A DNA stretch of 64,000 bases from contig NZ_AP022589.1 of NCBI RefSeq assembly GCF_010731755.1, forward strand, positions 1,054,001 through 1,118,000, written 5' to 3'. The stretch is from Mycolicibacter minnesotensis (GTDB lineage: Bacteria; Actinomycetota; Actinomycetes; Mycobacteriales; Mycobacteriaceae). This document shows positions 58,224 through 64,000 of this stretch, piece by piece. Below the pieces are notes generated by a model. It saw only the letters and a list, made by a program, of their open reading frames with translations. It had not been told where the DNA came from and ran no database searches. A program made the translations under genes and the position numbers. Position 1 is the first letter of the stretch; the number at the start of each line of letters is the position of its first letter.

Positions 58224-58628
58224 TCAACATCCGTCAAGTTTGACCAATGGCAGCCAATCGGCGATCTCGGCGGCTCGCGAACCGGACAGTCGCAGCGCGC
58301 CGGAAGCAGTCGCCTGCCCCATCTCCAACAGCCCGGTGGCCAGCAGCAGCCAGCTGCGCGGATCGGTCTCGACGACGTTGGGCGGGGTGCCGCGCGTGTG
58401 CCGCGGCCCGGCGATGCACTGCACCGCGACGAACGGCGGGACGCGCACCTCAACGCTGGCGCCCGGGGCCAGCCCGGCCAAGGTGCGCGCGGTCAGCCGA
58501 ACCGCTTCGGCCAGCGCGGCCCGGTCGGGAGCGAGCTGGTCCTCGTCGTGCAGCCACGCCACGAGCGCCAGCACTGCCGCGCGGGTCTGCGCCGGGTCCG
58601 GCTTGGAACCTGATCGGGCGGCCGCCAT
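58224..58628 (-). CDS. Bacterial SCP-like protein
   Basis: 134 residues, soluble. The segment LTARTLAGLAPGASVEVRVPP, followed by AVQCIAGPRHTRGTPPNVVETD and SWLLLATGLL, resembles the actinobacterial sterol-carrier-like family found beside purF (Rv0807). A lipid-binding role is suggested only by the fold. It starts three bases after the hydrolase stop. Confidence 0.75.
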   Translation of the reverse strand: MAAARSGSKPDPAQTRAAVLALVAWLHDEDQLAPDRAALAEAVRLTARTLAGLAPGASVEVRVPPFVAVQCIAGPRHTRGTPPNVVETDPRSWLLLATGLLEMGQATASGALRLSGSRAAEIADWLPLVKLDGC

Positions 58629-58631
58629 CGG

Positions 58632-59474
58632 TCAGTCGGTGGGGTGCGCGGCGAACCAGTCCAGCAGCAGGTCGGCCAGCCGGTCGGGCTCGGTGTCGGG
58701 GATCCAGTGCGAGACGCCGGGCAGGACCTCGAATCGGTAGGGGCCGTCGACGTAGCGTGCCGTGTTGCGCGCCGCCGTGGGTCTCAGCGCCACGTCGGCG
58801 TCACTCCACACATACATCGTCGGTACCGAGATCTGCTGGTTGCTGTCGCGCAGATTCGACAACGGCAGGCCCCGGTACCAGTTGAGCCCGCCGGTCAGCG
58901 CACCCGGTTCGGTCATGGCCGCCGCGTCCCGCTGGGCCGCGGCCTCGGCCTGCCCGCTGCGCCGCAGAGCTTGGGCCGCCACGGCGCCCTTCCGGCGAGT
59001 GAGCAGCCATTCCGGGAGCCGCGGCAACTGGAAGAAAACCATGTACCACGACGCCAGGCCCTGACGGCTGGTGAGCATCGACTTCAGGAAGGCGGCCGGG
59101 TGCGGCACCGACACCGGCGACACGGTGGCGAGCCGCTCGGGCATCTCGGCTGCCACACCCCAGGCGACCGCGGCACCCCAGTCGTGTCCGACCAGGTGCA
59201 CGCGCTGCGCACCGCTGGCGTCGATCAGTGCGCCCACGTCGGCGACGAGTTCGGCCATGCGGTAGTCGCGCCGCCGGGACGGCCTGGCTCCCGGCGAATA
59301 GCCCCGCTGGTTAGGGGCCAGACAGCGGTAGCCCGCGGCGGTGAGCCTGTCGATGACGGTATTCCAGCTGTCGTTGCGCTGCGGAAACCCATGCAACAAG
59401 ACCACAACGGTCCCGTCGGGCGGCCCGGAGTCGCGAACATCGAAGGTCAGGCCGGCACGGGTATAGCGCTGCAT
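58632..59474 (-). CDS. Alpha/beta hydrolase, epoxide-hydrolase-like
   Basis: 280 residues from ATG at 59474; an ATG at 59492 adds six residues, and the frame is open to 59639. VVLLHGFPQRNDSW is the oxyanion HG motif; LVGHDWGAAVAW puts an Asp at the nucleophile elbow, as in epoxide hydrolases and dehalogenases; GVSHWIPDTEPDRL carries the His. The substrate is unknown. It precedes the SCP-like gene by three bases. Confidence 0.88.
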   Translation of the reverse strand: MQRYTRAGLTFDVRDSGPPDGTVVVLLHGFPQRNDSWNTVIDRLTAAGYRCLAPNQRGYSPGARPSRRRDYRMAELVADVGALIDASGAQRVHLVGHDWGAAVAWGVAAEMPERLATVSPVSVPHPAAFLKSMLTSRQGLASWYMVFFQLPRLPEWLLTRRKGAVAAQALRRSGQAEAAAQRDAAAMTEPGALTGGLNWYRGLPLSNLRDSNQQISVPTMYVWSDADVALRPTAARNTARYVDGPYRFEVLPGVSHWIPDTEPDRLADLLLDWFAAHPTD

Positions 59475-59526
59475 GGGTGAAGCATTGCGCATGGTGGCGT
59501 GCTGAGCACCCTCGGCCCGCAGGCGC

Positions 59527-61221
59527 TCACCGGCGATGCAGGGCCGTGCGGATGCGCTCGGTGTCAGCCGAAGTCCAGCCCGGGGGCGGCAGTACCGCCA
59601 CCCAGCCGTCCAAGATGGTGTCCGCATAGTTGTGTCCATGCCCGGCGGGCATCTGCTCGCCGTGGAACAGGTCGGCGCTGACCTGCCAGAACGTCACCAC
59701 CGGGTACCACCGCATGGACGTGGTGCGATCCGGTCCGGGCGGTTCGGTCAGCCAGTCGGGCCGCGCGAACAGCAGGTCCGGCGACCACCAGATCACCGGG
59801 TCGGAGGCGTGCTGCAGGAACAGCACCCGGGTGCCGTTCCAGGGCGGCACGGAGATCCGGCCGATCTCAGCGGGCAGCGTGCCCTGGGCGAACCGCACCG
59901 TGCGACCGTTGTCGTAGCGCGGCAGTACGGCGGTGCTGCCGGGATCGCGGCGCACCAGCAGCGCATGCCAGAGCGGACTGGCCTGCGGCGGCCCCACCCA
60001 CAGCACGGCCTCGTAGCCCATCTCGGCGACGTCGGGCAGCCAGTCGAATGCGGCCTGCCCGGCCATCGATCCCAGGCTTTCGCCGTAAAGCACCAGGGTG
60101 GGCCGGTGCGCTTCGGGCAGGCTCCGCCAGCGCTCGGCGATGGTACGGACCAGCAACCGGCCGGAGTCCATGGACTTGCGTTGATCGGCCAGGAACGAGA
60201 TCCAGCTGGGCAGGTAGGAGTACTGCACGGCGACGATAGCGGTGTCGCCGTTGTAGATCATCTCCAGTGCGTCGGCCGCGGCAGGGTCGACCCAACCGGT
60301 GCCGGTGGTGGGCACCACGACCAGCACCTGCCGGTCAAAGGCATGAGTACGTTCCAGTTCATCGAGCACAAGTTGCATGCGGGCCTGATCGTCACCGGCA
60401 CTGTGCAGGCCGGCATACACCCGGATGGGCTCGCGGGCGGGCCGACCGTTGACCTGGGTCAGCTCGGCCGCGTGTGCTCCCCCGGCTACGAAGCTGCGAC
60501 CCTGACTTCCCAGGGTGGCCCAGGGCGCCAAAGACTCCGGGCTGCCGGATCGCTGCGGTTGCTCCGGCTGGGCCGTCCCGGGCGCGATGGCGCTGTCCTC
60601 GGGCTGGAACACCGCACTGGCACCGGCGAAGAAGCCGCGGATCAGCACGCCGTTGATCAACATGGTCAGCATCACGACAACGATCGCGCTGCCGATGAAC
60701 GTGGCGACTTCACTGTGCAGGTGCCAACGCCGCACCAAGGCCCGCGCCAGTAGCCGACTCGCGTCGATCAGCACCCGCACAGTCGAGATCAGCGCCGCCG
60801 CTACCCCGATCGCGACACCCAGGGTGCGCAGGTAACCCAGGGTCTGCGGGCCTTCGATGCCCAGCAGCTCGGACACCTGCCGCTGCCAGCCGGCGGCGGG
60901 AATCAGCATCAGGACGCACGCCGCCGGGGACGCCACCACCACAGCCGCCTTCAACGCGATCAAGACCCGGCGCGGCGGCGGCCACCAGTGCGCGCCGCGC
61001 AGCAGGAACCGGTCCACCGTCGCACCGATCAGCACCCCCAGCCCGTAGCCGAAAGCCGCGTTGATGCCGCCGATCAGACCTTGGAACAGCCAGTCACGAG
61101 GAAGCAGTGACGGAGTCAAGGACAGGCAGAAGAACAGCGCCCCGAACGCCACTCCGACGAACTTGAGCCGCAGCAGGCCCCACGCCCACACCAGCAGCGG
61201 GTGTCGGGCTGGTGCCTGCAT
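59527..61221 (-). CDS. Membrane alpha/beta hydrolase (Abhydrolase_9 type)
   Basis: 564 residues. The N-terminal 230 or so hold several hydrophobic helices (FVGVAFGALFFCLSLTPSLL, VLIALKAAVVVASPAACVLML, TFIGSAIVVVMLTMLINGVL). The C-terminal hydrolase domain has LVLYGESLGSMAGQAAF with the nucleophile Ser. This is the two-part DUF family of actinobacterial membrane hydrolases. Six bp after purL on the same strand. Function unknown; a lipid or envelope substrate is plausible. Confidence 0.85.
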   Translation of the reverse strand: MQAPARHPLLVWAWGLLRLKFVGVAFGALFFCLSLTPSLLPRDWLFQGLIGGINAAFGYGLGVLIGATVDRFLLRGAHWWPPPRRVLIALKAAVVVASPAACVLMLIPAAGWQRQVSELLGIEGPQTLGYLRTLGVAIGVAAALISTVRVLIDASRLLARALVRRWHLHSEVATFIGSAIVVVMLTMLINGVLIRGFFAGASAVFQPEDSAIAPGTAQPEQPQRSGSPESLAPWATLGSQGRSFVAGGAHAAELTQVNGRPAREPIRVYAGLHSAGDDQARMQLVLDELERTHAFDRQVLVVVPTTGTGWVDPAAADALEMIYNGDTAIVAVQYSYLPSWISFLADQRKSMDSGRLLVRTIAERWRSLPEAHRPTLVLYGESLGSMAGQAAFDWLPDVAEMGYEAVLWVGPPQASPLWHALLVRRDPGSTAVLPRYDNGRTVRFAQGTLPAEIGRISVPPWNGTRVLFLQHASDPVIWWSPDLLFARPDWLTEPPGPDRTTSMRWYPVVTFWQVSADLFHGEQMPAGHGHNYADTILDGWVAVLPPPGWTSADTERIRTALHRR

Positions 61222-61227
61222 GGCGGT

Positions 61228-63522
61228 CTATCCGAAAATCCCCGGCAGCACAGCCTCTGAGGTGCTGCGCAGTTCCGCCAGCGAGACGCTGAACTGGCCC
61301 TGAACCTCCACCTCTTGGGAGGCCTGGTCCACCACACCGACACGGGTGGCCGGCAAGCCACGCGCCTCGCACATGGAACGGAATCGACTCTCCTCGGTGC
61401 GCGGCACCGCGACCAGCGCCCTGCCCGCCGACTCGGAGAACAGGAACACGAACGGGTCGGCATCTTCGGGAAGCAGGATGCGGCAACCGGTTTCACCGGC
61501 GATCGACGACTCGACCACGGCCTGGATCAACCCGCCCTCACTCAGGTCGTGCGCGGCCGACACCAGACCGTCGCGCGACGCCGCACTCACCACCTCGGCG
61601 AGCAACTGCTCACGGGCCAGGTCGACCTTCGGCGGCAGTCCGCCCAGGTGATCGCCGGTCACCTGCGCCCAGATCGAACCGTCGAACTCATCGCGGGTGT
61701 CACCGAGCAGGATCAGCGTCTCGCCCGGCTCGACCCCGAGAGCGGTGGGAATTCGTCGACCCACATCGTCGATGACACCAAGCACTCCCACTACCGGCGT
61801 CGGGTGGATGGGGGTGGCGCCCGTCTGGTTATAGAAGCTGACGTTGCCTCCGGTGACCGGAATCCCCAGTGCCGCACAGCCGTCGGCCAGGCCGCGCACG
61901 GCCTCGGCGAACTGCCACATCACCCCGGGGTCCTCCGGGGAACCGAAGTTCAGGCAGTTGGTGACGGCGATCGGGGTAGCACCGGTGACCGCCACGTTGC
62001 GGTAGGCCTCGGCCAGCGCCAGCTGCGCCCCGGCATAGGGGTCGAGCTTGGTGTAGCGGCCCGATGCGTCGGTGGAGATCGTGATTCCGCGCCCGGATTC
62101 CTCGTCGATGCGCAGCATTCCGCCGTCGGCGTTCTCGGCCAGCACGGTGTTGCCGCGCACGTAGCGGTCGTACTGCTCGGTGATGAACGCGCGACTGCAC
62201 AAGTGCGGGCTACCCAGCAGCGCAAGCAGAGTCGCGCGCAGCTCCTCGCCGGAGACCGGCCGCGGCAGCTTGTCCGAGCGGTCGGCGTTGAGCGCATCCT
62301 GGGTGTCGGGGCGCGCGACCGGACGCTCATACACCGGGCCTTCGTGGGCCACGGTGCGGGGCGGCACGTCGACGACGGTCTGACCGTGCCAGGTGATCTG
62401 CAGACGGTCACCGTCGGTGACCTCACCGATCACGGTGGCCAGCACGTCCCACTTGGCGCAGACCGCCATGAAGGCGTCCACGTTCTCCGGGGTGACCACG
62501 GCACACATGCGTTCCTGCGACTCGCTGGAGAGCACCTCCGCAGGAGTCATGTTTGCCGCACGAAGCGGCACCTTCTCCAGCTCGATAGCCATTCCGCCGT
62601 CGCCGGCGGATGCCAACTCGGAAGTCGCGCAAGATAATCCGGCCCCGCCAAGGTCCTGAATGCCGACCACCAACTTGGCGGCATAGAGCTCCAGGCAGCA
62701 CTCGATGAGCACCTTCTCGGTGAACGGATCGCCGACCTGAACCGACGGAAGCTTCTTGCGGCCGGCACCGCTCTCGTCACCGCCGAAGGTGTCCGAGGCC
62801 AACACGGACACCCCGCCGATGCCGTCGAGGCCGGTACGGGCGCCGAACAGAATGATCTTGTTACCGGCACCGGAGGCGAATGCCAGGTGCAGGTCTTCCT
62901 TCTTGAGCACGCCGACACACAGGGCGTTGACCAAGGGGTTGCCCGCGTAGCAGGGATCGAAGATGGTTTCACCGCCGATGTTGGGCAGTCCCAACGAGTT
63001 GCCGTAGCCGCCGATGCCGCGCACCACCCCGTCGAGCACCCGGCGGGTGTCGGGGGCGTCGGCGGCGCCGAAACGCAGCTGATCCATCACCGCAACCGGG
63101 CGGGCACCCATCGCCATGATGTCGCGCACGATGCCGCCCACTCCGGTGGCCGCACCCTGATACGGCTCGATGTAGGACGGGTGGTTGTGCGACTCCACCT
63201 TGAAGGTGACAGCCCATCCGTCACCGATGTCGACCACACCGGCGTTCTCGCCGATACCGGCCAGCATCGCCTTGCGCATCTCGTCGGTGGTGGTCTCGCC
63301 GAAGTAGCGCAGGTGCACCTTGGAGGACTTGTAAGAGCAGTGTTCGCTCCACATCACCGAGTACATCGCCAGCTCGGCGTCGGTGGGCCGGCGGCCCAGG
63401 ATGTCTCGGATGCGCTGATACTCGTCGTCCTTGAGACCCAACTCGGCGAACGGTTGCGGGTGCTCGGGCGTTGCAGCGGCGTGTTCGACGGTGTCCAGCG
63501 CGATCGGGGGCGTCACGGGCAC
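61228..63522 (-). CDS. purL: Phosphoribosylformylglycinamidine synthase subunit PurL
   Basis: ATP-dependent amidotransferase subunit making FGAM, 764 residues, the short PurL that works with separate PurQ and Pur[47 protein letters not shown] and [16 protein letters not shown] are PurL motifs. The start is GTG at 63522, but TAGACT at 63528-63523 directly abuts it and sits six bases before a second in-frame GTG at 63516, so a leaderless start at 63516 is possible. Confidence 0.96.
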   Translation of the reverse strand: MPVTPPIALDTVEHAAATPEHPQPFAELGLKDDEYQRIRDILGRRPTDAELAMYSVMWSEHCSYKSSKVHLRYFGETTTDEMRKAMLAGIGENAGVVDIGDGWAVTFKVESHNHPSYIEPYQGAATGVGGIVRDIMAMGARPVAVMDQLRFGAADAPDTRRVLDGVVRGIGGYGNSLGLPNIGGETIFDPCYAGNPLVNALCVGVLKKEDLHLAFASGAGNKIILFGARTGLDGIGGVSVLASDTFGGDESGAGRKKLPSVQVGDPFTEKVLIECCLELYAAKLVVGIQDLGGAGLSCATSELASAGDGGMAIELEKVPLRAANMTPAEVLSSESQERMCAVVTPENVDAFMAVCAKWDVLATVIGEVTDGDRLQITWHGQTVVDVPPRTVAHEGPVYERPVARPDTQDALNADRSDKLPRPVSGEELRATLLALLGSPHLCSRAFITEQYDRYVRGNTVLAENADGGMLRIDEESGRGITISTDASGRYTKLDPYAGAQLALAEAYRNVAVTGATPIAVTNCLNFGSPEDPGVMWQFAEAVRGLADGCAALGIPVTGGNVSFYNQTGATPIHPTPVVGVLGVIDDVGRRIPTALGVEPGETLILLGDTRDEFDGSIWAQVTGDHLGGLPPKVDLAREQLLAEVVSAASRDGLVSAAHDLSEGGLIQAVVESSIAGETGCRILLPEDADPFVFLFSESAGRALVAVPRTEESRFRSMCEARGLPATRVGVVDQASQEVEVQGQFSVSLAELRSTSEAVLPGIFG

Positions 63523-63544
63523 AGTCTATGGCACCGTTTTCGGC

Positions 63545-64000
63545 TCAGTCCGGCGCCAGGAATGCCGTCAGGGCCGCCGCGTAGGAGGCCACGTCGCGCG
63601 CACCCATCAGTTCCCTGGCGGAATGCATGGCCAGCTGCGGAGCGCCCACGTCAACGGTGGGAATACCGGTGCTCGCGGCGCTCATCGGGCCGATGGTCGA
63701 TCCGCACGGCAGGTCTGCCCGATGTTCGTAGCGCTGCAGTGCCACCCCCGCCGTTTCGCAGGCCAGCGCGAAGGTGGCGGCGGTGCGACCGTCGGTGGCG
63801 TAGCGCAGGTTGGGCTGCACCTTGAGCACCGGGCCGCCGTTGACCGCGATCTGGTGTCCCGGTTCGTGCCGATCCGGGTAGTTCGGGTGGGTGGCGTGCG
63901 CCATGTCCGCCGAGGCCAGCGTGGAGGAGGTCAGCCGCCGCAGGAAGTCCTCCCGATCGCCACCGGCGGCCAAGGTGATCCGCTCCAGGACACCTCGCAA
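63545..64000 (-). CDS. pepC: M18-family aminopeptidase (5' part beyond window)
   Basis: C-terminal 151 residues of a zinc aminopeptidase of the aspartyl-aminopeptidase family; the start lies right of the window. [20 protein letters not shown] and [14 protein letters not shown] are M18 segments, and [21 protein letters not shown] with [13 protein letters not shown] closes the active site. It lies 22 bp before purL on the same strand and matches Rv0800. Confidence 0.92.
   Translation of the reverse strand: MRGVLERITLAAGGDREDFLRRLTSSTLASADMAHATHPNYPDRHEPGHQIAVNGGPVLKVQPNLRYATDGRTAATFALACETAGVALQRYEHRADLPCGSTIGPMSAASTGIPTVDVGAPQLAMHSARELMGARDVASYAAALTAFLAPD

Overview
This window comes from a high-GC actinobacterium that is clearly a Mycobacterium (sensu lato). 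The evidence is a complete mycofactocin cluster, mycothiol synthase (mshD), DesA1, a PknD-type kinase inside a phosphate-transport cluster, LmeA, GlnR, and gene orders that follow M. tuberculosis. The order is not that of M. tuberculosis itself. Segments resembling Rv0711 to Rv0692, Rv0824c to Rv0800 and Rv0928 to Rv0936 lie next to or inside one another, and a P450, an esterase, an acyl-CoA module and a large HrpA helicase are interspersed. A non-tuberculous species is most likely; the species cannot be named from the sequence.

Layout. 1-7984: on the minus strand, the S10 ribosomal protein operon (rpsJ-rplC-rplD-rplW-rplB-rpsS-rplV-rpsC-rplP-rpmC-rpsQ), closed by a strong hairpin and followed by an arylsulfatase that runs off the left edge. 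8391-12007: a hotdog-like protein, a lipoprotein carboxylesterase and a cytochrome P450. 11989-19218: mycofactocin genes mftA-B-C-D-E-F-G on the minus strand, with the TetR regulator mftR divergent. 19301-25538: an acyl-CoA synthetase, a double-domain acyl-CoA dehydrogenase, an aldehyde dehydrogenase and a divergent TetR regulator. 25650-31118: desA1, dus, an LCP-family cell-wall ligase and phoY2. 31107-35054: HrpA-type helicase.

35290-46666 is a double phosphate-uptake locus. pstS-pstC-pstA on plus faces a minus-strand set pstS-pstC-pstA-pstB-pstB-pstS-pknD; the two pstB genes share a nearly identical 278-bp tract. 46778-49744 holds mshD, glnR, lmeA and thiX. 49774-51578 is a cysteine/sulfur operon (DUF4395, cysA2-like sulfurtransferase, sseC) headed by a leaderless 29-codon ORF with a cysteine run. 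51656-54808 holds a tiny membrane protein, a nitrobindin-like protein, an aminodeoxychorismate-lyase-like protein, a YgfZ-like protein and a DUF3073 protein. 54906-63522 carries purM, a MarR regulator, purF, an SCP-like protein, two alpha/beta hydrolases and purL. An M18 aminopeptidase fragment closes the window.

Most notable are three tandem-repeat arrays: 57 bp in frame inside the LCP gene, a related 58-bp unit between pstA and pknD, and 54 bp at the start of dus. Others are the gene-conversion-like tract in the pstB pair, the polycysteine leader, several probable leaderless promoters, and direct repeats resembling Pho boxes ahead of the pst genes. No tRNA, rRNA, CRISPR array, prophage or insertion sequence was seen.
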